Below are positions 16,672-25,965 of a stretch of DNA of 64,000 nt, one piece after another. Source of the DNA: Mucilaginibacter sp. dw_454. Its GTDB lineage: Bacteria > Bacteroidota > Bacteroidia > Sphingobacteriales > Sphingobacteriaceae. Location of the stretch: NCBI RefSeq assembly GCF_018449775.1, contig NZ_JAAVVB010000004.1, positions 124,001-188,000 on the forward strand, given 5' to 3'. Every line of letters begins with the position of its first letter. Positions within the stretch are counted from its first letter, which is position 1. The translations under genes were made by a program, and so were the position numbers. The notes below the pieces were generated by a model, which was not told where the DNA came from, did not search any database, and saw nothing but the letters and a program-made list of their open reading frames with translations.

Positions 16672-17847
16672 ATGAAATTAAAAATAATAGATTTATTTGC
16701 AGGTGCAGGTGGCTTTACGCTCGGATTCAGGCAGGTTAAAAACACGAGCGGAAAACCGGTTTTTGATACGGTCTGGGCAAATGATTTTAATAAAGATGCA
16801 GCTGAAACATATAACGCAAACTTTGGTGAGCATTGTGTGTACGGCGATATTGTCGATATACTGAACAATCCGCGGGTAAGGATACCCAGAGCAGATGTTG
16901 TAGTAGGAGGCCCTCCCTGTCAGGGCTTTAGTTTATTGAACCGGAACCGGGAACTGGATCCGCGGAAGGCGCTCTGGCTGCCTTTCATGGATATTGTTCA
17001 ACGTTCACAGGCGTCGGTATTTGTAATGGAAAACGTACCGGAACTGCTGACTTCGGATGAATTTCTTGAAATAGAAAAGGTAGCGAACAGCCGCGGATTT
17101 ACTATCCGGGCAGCTAAACTGATTGCCGCCAATTACGGTGTCCCCCAGTTAAGGACAAGGGCATTTATTATGGGTTCAAGACTTGCAGACCCTGAAAATG
17201 TTTTCCCGCCGTTACGGACTCATCGCGACCCCAGGAATACAAAAAAGACGGATGACAGTTTATATAAACAGAATGCAAGGCCGTGGAGAACAGTGCGGGA
17301 TGCCATAGCTGATCTGCCTTTCCCGGAAGGAACGGATATCCGCGGAGAGAATGGTGCTGAAGCACTTCACTTTGGCCGTAACCCGACACAACTTAGTATA
17401 GACCGTTATCATGCTATTCCCGAAGAGGGAATGAATCGATTTGACCTTCAGCGGGTAGCGCCCGAACTTACACCCGACTGCTGGATAAATAAAAAAAGCG
17501 GCGGAACGGATCTGTTCGGCAGATTATGGTGGGATCGTCCGTCGGTTACTATCAGAACGGAATTTTTTAAACCCGAAAAAGGAAGGTACCTTCATCCGCA
17601 GCAGCACCGGCCGATAACACACCGCGAGGCAGCGAGGTTTCAGGAATTTCCGGATGATTTCATCTTTAAGGGAAGTAAAGTTGAGGTTGCCCGGCAGATA
17701 GGTAATGCCGTCGCTGTGGGAATGGCCCGGCAGATAGCCAATATCGTTTATGAACATTTTAAACGATACCGGCAGCAATTAAAGAAAAACAGAATTAATG
17801 CAAATACCGAGCAATTAAATGGCAAAAAAATCTCAGTCAGCGTTTGA
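16672..17847 (+). CDS. DNA (cytosine-5) methyltransferase 1
   Basis: 391 aa. All core motifs are present: AdoMet-binding motif I (DLFAGAGGFTLGF), motif IV with catalytic Cys83 (GGPPCQGFS), motif VI (VFVMENVPELL), motif VIII region (YGVPQLRTRAF) and motif X (RQIGNAVAVGMARQ). It methylates cytosine in a recognition site set by the region at about 180-300, which I cannot predict. First gene of a long plus-strand defence operon; the next gene starts 29 bases before its stop. Confidence 0.95.
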   Translation: MKLKIIDLFAGAGGFTLGFRQVKNTSGKPVFDTVWANDFNKDAAETYNANFGEHCVYGDIVDILNNPRVRIPRADVVVGGPPCQGFSLLNRNRELDPRKALWLPFMDIVQRSQASVFVMENVPELLTSDEFLEIEKVANSRGFTIRAAKLIAANYGVPQLRTRAFIMGSRLADPENVFPPLRTHRDPRNTKKTDDSLYKQNARPWRTVRDAIADLPFPEGTDIRGENGAEALHFGRNPTQLSIDRYHAIPEEGMNRFDLQRVAPELTPDCWINKKSGGTDLFGRLWWDRPSVTIRTEFFKPEKGRYLHPQQHRPITHREAARFQEFPDDFIFKGSKVEVARQIGNAVAVGMARQIANIVYEHFKRYRQQLKKNRINANTEQLNGKKISVSV

Positions 17848-18811
17848 CCTGATCAAAATAAAGGAAGATCTGACCGATCTGCTGAATAACTTCAGTACCC
17901 TTGTTTCCTCTGAATCATCCGATATCAGGGAACGGGTATTAACGCTGATCCCTGCTTTTCACCTGCTGAGAAAGCTGGGTACTAATATTATTCCCCGCGG
18001 AGCTGCATTATCAGCGCGGGAGCGGATACTTGCTTATCTTCAGCGGTATCCGGAAAGAATTATCGACAGTGAGGAACTGCTGGTTGTTTCCGGAATTACC
18101 GATTATCAGCGACGTATAAGGGAATTGCGTTCGGAGATGGGCTGGCCGGTATTGAGCGGGAAAACCGTCAGGATGATGTTGAAGGAAGGTGAATGGGACA
18201 GCGCAACAACGGAAGACGTATCCGGAATGAAACCTGATCAGTATTTCTTTTTAACTTCGGGACAGGATAAGGAAGCGGCTTACCGCTGGAAACTCAGTAA
18301 TGAGATACGCAATAAAGACATCTCCGTAAAAGATAAGTTGCTGGAGTATTTCAGAAAAAATACCGGAAGAAAAATAACCGGAGAGGAATTGAGCTACCTG
18401 GCGAAAGATGCCAAAGAATGGGCAAGACGTGTGCGGGAGCTGAGAACAGAGGAAGGCTGGCCGATAAAAACCAAAAATACCGGTAACCCTGAATTGCCAG
18501 TCGGAGTATACGTTCTGGAGGAAGATAAGCAGGCGGAAAAACATGACCGGAAAATTGATGATATAATCAGAGTAGCGGTGCTGGAGAGAGATGATTACAG
18601 TTGCAGAAAATGCGGATGGAGTCTGTCGATGCGAAGACCGGAAGATCCGAGACAGTTCCTGGAATTACATCATCTGGATTATCATGCAGATAAAGGCGCA
18701 AATGACCTTGACAACCTGATCACTATCTGCAATATGCATCATGATTATATTCATAAACACAAAATGAATAAAGCTGAAGTATTAAACTGGGTAAAGACCA
18801 GGGAGGATTAA
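17819..18811 (+). CDS. HNH endonuclease, probable restriction enzyme of the first Dcm
   Basis: 330 aa. Two similar helix-turn-helix-like units are visible (YQRRIRELRSEMGWPV near residue 100 and WARRVRELRTEEGWPI near 205), likely DNA-reading winged helices. The C-terminus is an HNH nuclease with a Cys pair (SCRKCGWS) and FLELHHLDYHADKG ... LITICNMHHDYIH, giving the metal ligands. Its gene overlaps methyltransferase 1 by 29 bases and is followed by Vsr, so it is most likely the cognate restriction enzyme. Confidence 0.85.
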   Translation: MAKKSQSAFDLIKIKEDLTDLLNNFSTLVSSESSDIRERVLTLIPAFHLLRKLGTNIIPRGAALSARERILAYLQRYPERIIDSEELLVVSGITDYQRRIRELRSEMGWPVLSGKTVRMMLKEGEWDSATTEDVSGMKPDQYFFLTSGQDKEAAYRWKLSNEIRNKDISVKDKLLEYFRKNTGRKITGEELSYLAKDAKEWARRVRELRTEEGWPIKTKNTGNPELPVGVYVLEEDKQAEKHDRKIDDIIRVAVLERDDYSCRKCGWSLSMRRPEDPRQFLELHHLDYHADKGANDLDNLITICNMHHDYIHKHKMNKAEVLNWVKTRED

Positions 18812-18827
18812 TAACGCGTGTTTGTAT

Positions 18828-19247
18828 ATGGCCGATGTTCATTCTAAGGAAACACGAAGTTATAATATGTCCCGGATACGCGGAAAGGATACCGGACCGG
18901 AAATCGTTGTAAGAAAATTTTTATTTGCGAAAGGTTTCAGGTACAGACTTTACGATAAACGGCTTCCCGGAAAGCCTGATATTGTCCTTCCGAAATATAA
19001 AACTGTCATTTTTATTCACGGCTGTTTCTGGCATGGCCATCAGGACTGCAGGTATTTTACAGTTCCTAAATCCAATACAGAGTGGTGGCTGAACAAAATA
19101 CACAAGAATCAGCAAAACGATTTAAATGCCTTATCTTTACTGCAAGCGCAAGGTTATAAGGTAATTACGGTATGGGGGTGCCAGTTGAAAAAAAAGCAGA
19201 TCGATACTACTTTACAGGATTTAATTATTACATTGCAATCAACCTGA
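18828..19247 (+). CDS. vsr: Vsr, very-short-patch repair endonuclease
   Basis: 139 aa from the ATG at 18828 (a TTG at 18822 is less likely). The Vsr signature is full-length: SKETRSYNMSRIRGKDTGPE, LPGKPDIVLPKYKTVIFIHG and CFWHGHQDC, with the catalytic acid in GKPDIV and zinc ligands in the CFWHGH/C segment. Vsr nicks at T:G mismatches produced by deamination of 5-methylcytosine, so it protects the genome from the mutational cost of the two linked C5 methyltransferases. It lies 16 bases after the HNH gene. Confidence 0.95.
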   Translation: MADVHSKETRSYNMSRIRGKDTGPEIVVRKFLFAKGFRYRLYDKRLPGKPDIVLPKYKTVIFIHGCFWHGHQDCRYFTVPKSNTEWWLNKIHKNQQNDLNALSLLQAQGYKVITVWGCQLKKKQIDTTLQDLIITLQST

Positions 19248-19262
19248 ATCCCGTATTTCATC

Positions 19263-19305
19263 GGGCACTGATTTTTTGTTAATTTTCAAAAAAATCAGAA
19301 AGCCC
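19263..19305. promoter_or_regulatory. long hairpin between vsr and second methyltransferase
   Basis: GGGC (19263-19266) pairs with GCCC (19302-19305), enclosing an A/T-rich stem CTGATTTTTTG (19268-19278) and its near-complement ending in ATCAG at 19298. It may terminate or process the first part of the operon; no clear T-run follows it. Confidence 0.4.
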
Positions 19306-19359
19306 TTCTTATGCTCATTTTGAACGTAATGAAAGGTTTTTCATGGAAAAAATCTTTAC

Positions 19360-20814
19360 ATGCAATCTAAAATTAATCGTTTTATAAGTGGTGAAAAATT
19401 AAGAGTTCTTGATCTGTTCTCAGGTTGCGGCGGCCTGTCGCTTGGTTTTCAGCGGGCGGGTTACGACATTATCGGATCGGTGGAACTTGATAAGGAAGCT
19501 GCCAGATCACATGCTTTAAATTTCCACAAAGGGCACGAATTATTTGAGGAATATGCAAAATCACGCAATATAGAAGACACTTCTCCGGCAGATCTGTTTA
19601 AAGACCTTAAAATAAACGGAGCTATTGATGAACAGGTTGATATAATTATCGGCGGTCCCCCCTGCCAGGCATTCACACGTATAGGACGGGCCAAACTTCG
19701 CGAGGTCAAAGAAGATGCGATCGCTTTTTTGAATGATACAAGAAGCCAGCTTTATAAAAGATATCTTGAATACGTGAGAGAGCTGCGGCCGATGGCTATT
19801 CTGATGGAAAATGTTCCTGATATGCTTAATTATGGTGGTGCCAATATTGCCGAATTCGTATGTGCTGATCTGGAACAATATGGCTACAGATGTAAATACA
19901 CCTTGCTGAATACTGCATATTTTGGTCTCCCGCAGATGCGTGAACGTATGTTTCTGGTCGCGGTACATAACACATTTAACGGAGAGATTTCTTTTCCTGT
20001 ACCTACCACTTTCATTGAATTGCCAAGGGGGTATAACGGATCAAGAAATGTAGCATTGAAACATATAGATCTGGAGAATCCCGGTCATTTTGAAAATTTC
20101 CGGCCTGATGCAAATTTGCCTGTCGCAGTAAGCGCACAGGATGCGCTTTCCGATCTGCCTGTGATCACTGAACATCTGACGACAAAAATGAAGAGGGGTA
20201 TCAAAAAACTGAATACTGAAGTTCCCTATTTATTGTGCGAACCGGCGAACGCTTATCAGCGGCTGTTGCGTAACTGGCCTGAGCACAGTGGCGGGCAAGG
20301 TGTTACAGCTTGCGTTACCCGTATTTTGCCTAGAGATTATCCGATATTCCGGATCATGGAGCCGGGAGACCAGTATCCGCAGGCGATTGCCCGTGCGGAA
20401 CAGCTTCTGGCAGCAAAACTCGCCGAATCAGGTATTGCTGCAGACCCTGATTCTGATGAATATAAAAGAATCAGAAAGACTATAATACCTCCTTATGACG
20501 CCGGAAAATTCCCTAATAAATGGCGGAAAATGGAGCCGGACATGCCTTCCCGGACATTGATGGCACATCTGGGTAAAGACTGTTACTCACATATACATTA
20601 CGACAGTGTTCAGGCCAGAACAATCACCGTCAGAGAAGCTGCCAGGTTGCAGTCTTTTCCGGATGGTTTTGAATTTTCAGGGGCAATGAACGCGGCGTTC
20701 CGGCAGATCGGTAACGCGGTACCTCCTCTTATGGCTGAAAAACTTGCTACCCGAATACTAAACCTTATTCAAACCGCAATCCCATGTCAGATACCGAACT
20801 GCCAGATGGTATAG
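19360..20814 (+). CDS. DNA (cytosine-5) methyltransferase 2
   Basis: 484 aa. Motif I VLDLFSGCGGLSLGFQ, motif IV IIGGPPCQAFTRIG with catalytic Cys102, motif VI AILMENVPDML, motif VIII YFGLPQMRERMFLV and motif X FRQIGNAVPPLMAEKL are all present. The long segment at about 230-400 is the target-recognition region, different from methyltransferase 1, so the two probably modify different sites. Dcm-type enzymes are regular partners of the GHKL-Z1-AIPR genes that follow. It overlaps the ATPase gene by 31 bases. Confidence 0.95.
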   Translation: MQSKINRFISGEKLRVLDLFSGCGGLSLGFQRAGYDIIGSVELDKEAARSHALNFHKGHELFEEYAKSRNIEDTSPADLFKDLKINGAIDEQVDIIIGGPPCQAFTRIGRAKLREVKEDAIAFLNDTRSQLYKRYLEYVRELRPMAILMENVPDMLNYGGANIAEFVCADLEQYGYRCKYTLLNTAYFGLPQMRERMFLVAVHNTFNGEISFPVPTTFIELPRGYNGSRNVALKHIDLENPGHFENFRPDANLPVAVSAQDALSDLPVITEHLTTKMKRGIKKLNTEVPYLLCEPANAYQRLLRNWPEHSGGQGVTACVTRILPRDYPIFRIMEPGDQYPQAIARAEQLLAAKLAESGIAADPDSDEYKRIRKTIIPPYDAGKFPNKWRKMEPDMPSRTLMAHLGKDCYSHIHYDSVQARTITVREAARLQSFPDGFEFSGAMNAAFRQIGNAVPPLMAEKLATRILNLIQTAIPCQIPNCQMV

Positions 20815-22262
20815 GAGCTGAAATTGTAGCTCCGAAACCTGCCGCGCTTATTGAAACGTTCCGGGCAATTGGTTATAACCTGCCTTCTGCCATTGCTGAT
20901 ATTATTGATAACAGCATTTCGGCAGATTCAAAAAACGTATGGGTTAATTTTAACTGGGCCGCAGATAATTCCTCAGTTATGGTGAGGGATGATGGTAACG
21001 GAATGACAAAGGATGAACTTGTTGAGGCTTTAAGACCAGGGACCGACAATCCGCTCTCTGACCGCGATTCAGGTGATCTGGGCAGATTCGGTCTGGGACT
21101 GAAGACAGCGTCATTTTCGCAGTGCCGCAGATTAACTGTAATTTCTAAAAGTAAAATCACACAGGAAGTCAATTACCGCGCCTGGGATCTGAATTACGTT
21201 GAGAAGCATGATCAATGGCAGATTATAAAATATTTATCAGATCCGGGTCTGCTTGAAATATTAAGCCCGTATGCAGGTGGTACCATTATTCACTGGCAAC
21301 TTCTGGACAGAATTGTTTATGATCAGAATAAGCAGGTAATAACTCAAAAAAAATTCTGGGAGTCAGTACGTGAGGTTGAACAGCATCTGTCGATGGTTTT
21401 TCACCGCTTTATTGAAAAAGGGAAATTAACACTCTTACTTAATGGTAATACTGTAGCGGCCTGGAATCCTTTTCTTACCACTGAACAGGCAACACAATCA
21501 TTTCCTACGGAAACCTATGATAACGGAAGGATCAGTCTGACGGGATTTGTACTGCCTCATGTTTCAAAAATAGACACCGAAAAATGGAATGAAGCTGCCG
21601 GCAGTATGGGCTGGACGGCACAACAGGGTTTCTACATTTACCGGAAAGACCGTATACTGCTTGCTGGTGACTGGCTCGGCTTATTTAAGAAGGATGATTT
21701 TACCCGTCTTGCCAGGATCATGGTAGAAATAGATTCCTCGCTTGATTTCAGCTGGCAGCTTGATATCAGAAAATCCCGTGCCATTCCGCCTAAAATGTTT
21801 CAGGATATTCTTAAAAGATATGGTGCTGAAATCAGAAAGCTTGCTATTGATGTTTATCGCCACAGGGGCAAACAGAAACAGAGAAAAATAAACCACTCCC
21901 ATTTTGAATTTGTATGGGTCACTGTAGAAGAAGGCGGCCGGGAGTATTTCAGGATTAACAGAAAGCACCCCTCTTACAGGATCGTAAAGGAACAGCTCGG
22001 TGCTGAAGCCAAAGATTTTGTGAAGTTCGCCAGGCTGCTGGAAATGACACTGCCTGTACCGGCCATTGTCTTTAATGAAAATCAATATGCAGACCAGCCT
22101 GTCCCGGCACTCTCTGCTGGTGATGCCCTTGTCCTTGACATGATGAGATCCGTTTACAAAAGGTTGTTGAAAGACGGGCTGACGCCTGAAAAAGCGGTTG
22201 AGGAATTATATTTTATTGAACCATTCAGCAACTACCCCCATCTTGTTGAACAATTGAACTGA
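20784..22262 (+). CDS. GHKL ATPase (MutL/MORC-like) of Mza-type defence operon
   Basis: 492 aa. GHKL ATP-binding motifs: N-box AIADIIDNSIS (about 37-46), G1 VRDDGNGM (67-74), G2 GRFGLGLKTAS (100-110), and a later Lys in QLDIRKSRAIPP that matches the gamma-phosphate-sensing lysine of MutL/MORC. Such ATPases next to a cytosine methyltransferase, Z1 and AIPR proteins were predicted as restriction-linked (MORC work of Iyer, Abhiman and Aravind 2008) and tested as the Mza system (Gao and co-workers 2020), as I recall. Likely a DNA clamp or sensor. The next gene starts one base after its stop. Confidence 0.88.
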   Translation: MSDTELPDGIGAEIVAPKPAALIETFRAIGYNLPSAIADIIDNSISADSKNVWVNFNWAADNSSVMVRDDGNGMTKDELVEALRPGTDNPLSDRDSGDLGRFGLGLKTASFSQCRRLTVISKSKITQEVNYRAWDLNYVEKHDQWQIIKYLSDPGLLEILSPYAGGTIIHWQLLDRIVYDQNKQVITQKKFWESVREVEQHLSMVFHRFIEKGKLTLLLNGNTVAAWNPFLTTEQATQSFPTETYDNGRISLTGFVLPHVSKIDTEKWNEAAGSMGWTAQQGFYIYRKDRILLAGDWLGLFKKDDFTRLARIMVEIDSSLDFSWQLDIRKSRAIPPKMFQDILKRYGAEIRKLAIDVYRHRGKQKQRKINHSHFEFVWVTVEEGGREYFRINRKHPSYRIVKEQLGAEAKDFVKFARLLEMTLPVPAIVFNENQYADQPVPALSAGDALVLDMMRSVYKRLLKDGLTPEKAVEELYFIEPFSNYPHLVEQLN

Positions 22263-22263
22263 T

Positions 22264-22791
22264 ATGAAACTGATCAATTTAAATATGCTTGAGGACGGTT
22301 CGACTGGTTTATCCCGGCGAAACGGCGCTTTTCTTGGCGAAGCTGCATCCGTCTGCCTTAAGCATAACGGGCACCCCGTTACCATTGCCATGCCGTCCGG
22401 CGGCCATTTTCAGGAAACTTATGAGCTTACCTGCTATGAGGTAGGCGATGATGCGGTGAGCAGCTTTGCCGATATGCAGGAAACGACCGAATATGGTGCC
22501 TGCGGAATTGCACTCTCTATCATCGCAACGGAATTATCTCTTCAGGCAGAAAGATCATGGAAGGGGACAGGCTTCGATTACTGGCTCGGCAATAAGGATG
22601 ACGGCCTGCCGTTCCAGAACAGCGCACGACTGGAGGTCAGCGGTATAATAAGCGGCACCGAGGAGCAGGCCGTATACCGATTAGGGAAGAAGCTCGATCA
22701 GACCAAACTATCCGATGCTGATCCTTATCTTCCGGCATACGCTATTATTGTAGAATTCAGTAACCCAAGAACTTTAACCGGAAAAAGATGA
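22264..22791 (+). CDS. 175-aa protein of Mza-type operon, function unknown
   Basis: A single globular domain. Recognisable spots are the acidic/strand pattern GFDYWLG ... ARLEVSGIISGT in the middle and the strand-rich end YLPAYAIIVEFSNPRTL. The D...E-V-S arrangement resembles the core of PD-(D/E)XK nucleases but the Lys is absent, so this is weak. It lies between the GHKL ATPase and the Z1 gene, overlapping Z1 by four bases (ATGA), and is the small unknown subunit expected in this operon type. Confidence 0.75.
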   Translation: MKLINLNMLEDGSTGLSRRNGAFLGEAASVCLKHNGHPVTIAMPSGGHFQETYELTCYEVGDDAVSSFADMQETTEYGACGIALSIIATELSLQAERSWKGTGFDYWLGNKDDGLPFQNSARLEVSGIISGTEEQAVYRLGKKLDQTKLSDADPYLPAYAIIVEFSNPRTLTGKR

Positions 22792-25700
22792 ACGAACTTG
22801 AAAACAAGGTAAACAGCCGTCACGGTGAGTCCATGGAGTTCGCGGAGATGGCATTCTTTGCGAAAAGGAGAAATGAATTTTATAATTACTGGAAATTTAT
22901 TCAAAAGGCGCTCAATCTGGAAAAAGCTGCTGCGAGAGCATTGGAAAATGTCCGCGATGCAGAGCCCAGCCGCTCTGTTCTGTATAAAAGTGCGGCTTAT
23001 CTGGCGCTGAGTCTGGACTCTTTTGACGAGGCCGAAAAATTACTGGAGGAAGGTCTCAACGGTAATCCGCCGGCCGAGATCCGGGTAGAGATGGAGGGGC
23101 TCCTGGCGACCATAGCCCGTAAAAAACGCATCAGGAAAAAAGTATTACATGATGCACAGGGATTTCTGGAATTGGAAGAAGAAGAACCCATCGATGATAC
23201 AGGTCTCAGGCGGGCGCTCTATTCTTCTTTCAGAGGGATAGAAAATTATTTTCCGGGAGAAAACATAGATGATCTGCTGAACAGAATTGCGCTCGAAGTA
23301 ACATTTGAAAGGATAAACAAGGTTAATGTTCCGGACTATCAGATATTTGACAGCATCAGTTTAACAGACCGCTGGGCAGATCAGCGGCCAAGTCAGGAGG
23401 GCGACTTCTGGGAAAGTTATAAAACTTTTCTGAGCGATAAGGAAATCGCCCAGCCTACTATAAAAAAGCTGGATTTGCTTACCAACGACATCCTGAACCG
23501 GCTTGGTAACCCGTTACAAGGCGGCTCCTGGGACAAAAGGGGTATGATAGTAGGAGATGTACAATCAGGTAAAACCAGTAATTATATCGGCCTGATCAAT
23601 AAAGCCGCAGATGCAGGTTACCGGATCATTATCGTACTTTCAGGTCTGTATGAAACGCTGAGAAAACAGACCCAGCAACGGATAGATGAAGGCTTTACAG
23701 GTCATCATTCCATGACAGATAAACCGGGTCTGATCGGTTCCGGTAAATACAGAAAAACGACTTTGCCCCCGGTACACCCGATCACACACAGTGGCGAAGA
23801 CGGCGATCTGAAATTACGGAACCTGCGTAACCATCCGCTGAACACCAATGATTATTATGCTCTGGTGATCAAAAAAAACCCGACAGTGCTGAAAAGCCTG
23901 CTGACCTGGTTCTGCAATAGTACCAATGCTGAAAAGGCTGGCGATACGTTGCTGATAAGAAACATCCCGCTGCTGGTAATTGATGACGAAGCCGACTATG
24001 CTTCTTTAAATATCAGCAAGGATTTTGTATCAACAATCAATGGTCAGATACGCGCGTTACTTGGATTATTTGACCAGAGTGCATTTGTGGGGTATACTGC
24101 AACTCCGTTTGCAAATATTTTCATTACTGACATTAATGAAACCCGCGAAAAGACTATTACCGTAAACGGTAACAGGATCAGACTCGGAGATGAACTTTTT
24201 CCGAAAGATTTTATTATTAATATTCCCCCGCCGTCGAATTATATCGGTTATACAAAAATATTCGGTACAGAACTGGATGAAGCAGAGGAAGGTGAAGATA
24301 AATTGCTTACGGTTAATATTATCGGTGGCGATGATGCCAGTATTCCAAAAAGCCACCGTAAGAACGATGAACTTCCCGTCAGTATTCCTGATGATCTGAA
24401 AACCGCTGTATGCTGCTTTGTAATTGTCTGCGCGACCAGAATGGCACGTGGCCAGGAAAAGGACCACAATTCAATGCTGGTCCATGTTTCCTGGTATGTG
24501 CGCTGGATCAATCACATCGCCGGCCTGGTAAATGAATACATGGAGGAGGTGCGTAATCTGATACGATATGACACCGATGGTGAATTCTCTGACAGAATGC
24601 GGCAGATATGGTCTGCCGAATTCTCCGGAAAAAGCGATGCCGTTATGAAGCAGATGGGCTACAGCGATCCCCGGGTAATGGAACATACCTGGGAGGAGAT
24701 CAGCCAGTATCTGACTGCGGCGGCGGAAAAAATCGAAGTAAGGGCCGTACATGGTCCTCAAAAAGGCCTTTCCTACGAAAATATGCAGCCGTTGAATTAT
24801 GAGGACCATGAAAATGGTCTTTGGGTCATCGCAGTCGGCGGCAACAAACTTTCACGCGGGCTGACGCTTGAAAGTCTTTCGATCAGCTATTTTCTGCGGG
24901 CCACCAAATTTTACGACACGCTGCTGCAGATGGGACGGTGGTTCGGTTACAGGCCCGGCTACGCCGATCTTTGCCGGCTGTTCACAACCAGTGAGCTTAT
25001 TCTCTGGTATCAGTATATTGCCGGTGCTACCGAGGAGCTGAAAGAGCAGTTTGATGTTATGGAGCTGGCGGAGCGTACACCGCAGAACTACGGACTCAAG
25101 GTCAGAAAAACTCCCGGGAAAATGCTGATGATATCTTCAGCCATAAAAACCAGGGGCGCAACGGATCTTGAAATGAGTTTTTCCGGCGAACTTCTGGAAA
25201 CTTATATCTTATCCAAGTCACCAGGTGTACTCTCACGGAATCTCGAAACAGCAGGAACGCTGCTCAAAAACCTCGGATTGCCCCCCGGAAAAGAACGTCA
25301 GGGGCAAAAGCTGATATGGGAGAATATACATGTTGATCTCGTGGACCAGTTCCTGCTGGCCTACAGAACGGAACAAACCAATATTTATCCGCAGTTTCTG
25401 CGGGGGTATTTCGCATTACAGGCGACCAGAGGACATCTGATCAACTGGACCGTGGTGTTTATCAGCAATACTCAGGATGAGGCTGCTTATCAGTTCCGGA
25501 CGGATCACGGGAACTATAATATCGGCAGAACACTTCGTCAGCAAAGGGTTTTTGAAGATGCTGATGGCCGTGAATTCACTGATCCTGATATCTACTGGAT
25601 CAGAAAATCTCATATTATCAGCCCGCCGCATGAATACCTTGATATGGATGCTGACGACAACAGATGGCAGCAGGCAAAAAAGCAGGCCGACACAGACGGA

Positions 25701-25961
25701 ACCCGTTCGATAGGTAAATACGTGCGTAAGCATCGCGGCCCCCGGTACGGTTTATTGCTTGTCTATGTGCTGGACCCATCGGGCTTTACGGGGACCGATG
25801 ATCTGCCAGCAATCGGATATGCTATCAGTCTGCCGGTTATTGACCATGACAAGGGAGTTTCTTATATGGTTAATCAACAGTATATTGATGAACTGACAAC
25901 TATGTTCGGCGCGCCAGAAGATGCACAGGAAGATCCGGAAGCTTTAACAGACCAGCAATAA
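22788..25961 (+). CDS. Z1-domain ATPase/helicase-like protein
   Basis: 1057 aa. An N-terminal helical repeat region (about 1-150) precedes a superfamily-2-like ATPase: Walker A GDVQSGKTSNYIG (256-268), Walker B LLVIDDEADYAS with DDEAD at 399-403, SAFVGYTATPFANIF and GGNKLSRGLTLESL ... LLQMGRWFGYR (about 684-722), the Z1 family's signature. Z1 proteins are coupled to GHKL ATPases and restriction systems and may translocate on DNA. Translationally coupled to the 175-aa gene. Confidence 0.92.
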   Translation: MNELENKVNSRHGESMEFAEMAFFAKRRNEFYNYWKFIQKALNLEKAAARALENVRDAEPSRSVLYKSAAYLALSLDSFDEAEKLLEEGLNGNPPAEIRVEMEGLLATIARKKRIRKKVLHDAQGFLELEEEEPIDDTGLRRALYSSFRGIENYFPGENIDDLLNRIALEVTFERINKVNVPDYQIFDSISLTDRWADQRPSQEGDFWESYKTFLSDKEIAQPTIKKLDLLTNDILNRLGNPLQGGSWDKRGMIVGDVQSGKTSNYIGLINKAADAGYRIIIVLSGLYETLRKQTQQRIDEGFTGHHSMTDKPGLIGSGKYRKTTLPPVHPITHSGEDGDLKLRNLRNHPLNTNDYYALVIKKNPTVLKSLLTWFCNSTNAEKAGDTLLIRNIPLLVIDDEADYASLNISKDFVSTINGQIRALLGLFDQSAFVGYTATPFANIFITDINETREKTITVNGNRIRLGDELFPKDFIINIPPPSNYIGYTKIFGTELDEAEEGEDKLLTVNIIGGDDASIPKSHRKNDELPVSIPDDLKTAVCCFVIVCATRMARGQEKDHNSMLVHVSWYVRWINHIAGLVNEYMEEVRNLIRYDTDGEFSDRMRQIWSAEFSGKSDAVMKQMGYSDPRVMEHTWEEISQYLTAAAEKIEVRAVHGPQKGLSYENMQPLNYEDHENGLWVIAVGGNKLSRGLTLESLSISYFLRATKFYDTLLQMGRWFGYRPGYADLCRLFTTSELILWYQYIAGATEELKEQFDVMELAERTPQNYGLKVRKTPGKMLMISSAIKTRGATDLEMSFSGELLETYILSKSPGVLSRNLETAGTLLKNLGLPPGKERQGQKLIWENIHVDLVDQFLLAYRTEQTNIYPQFLRGYFALQATRGHLINWTVVFISNTQDEAAYQFRTDHGNYNIGRTLRQQRVFEDADGREFTDPDIYWIRKSHIISPPHEYLDMDADDNRWQQAKKQADTDGTRSIGKYVRKHRGPRYGLLLVYVLDPSGFTGTDDLPAIGYAISLPVIDHDKGVSYMVNQQYIDELTTMFGAPEDAQEDPEALTDQQ

Positions 25962-25965
25962 CAGA

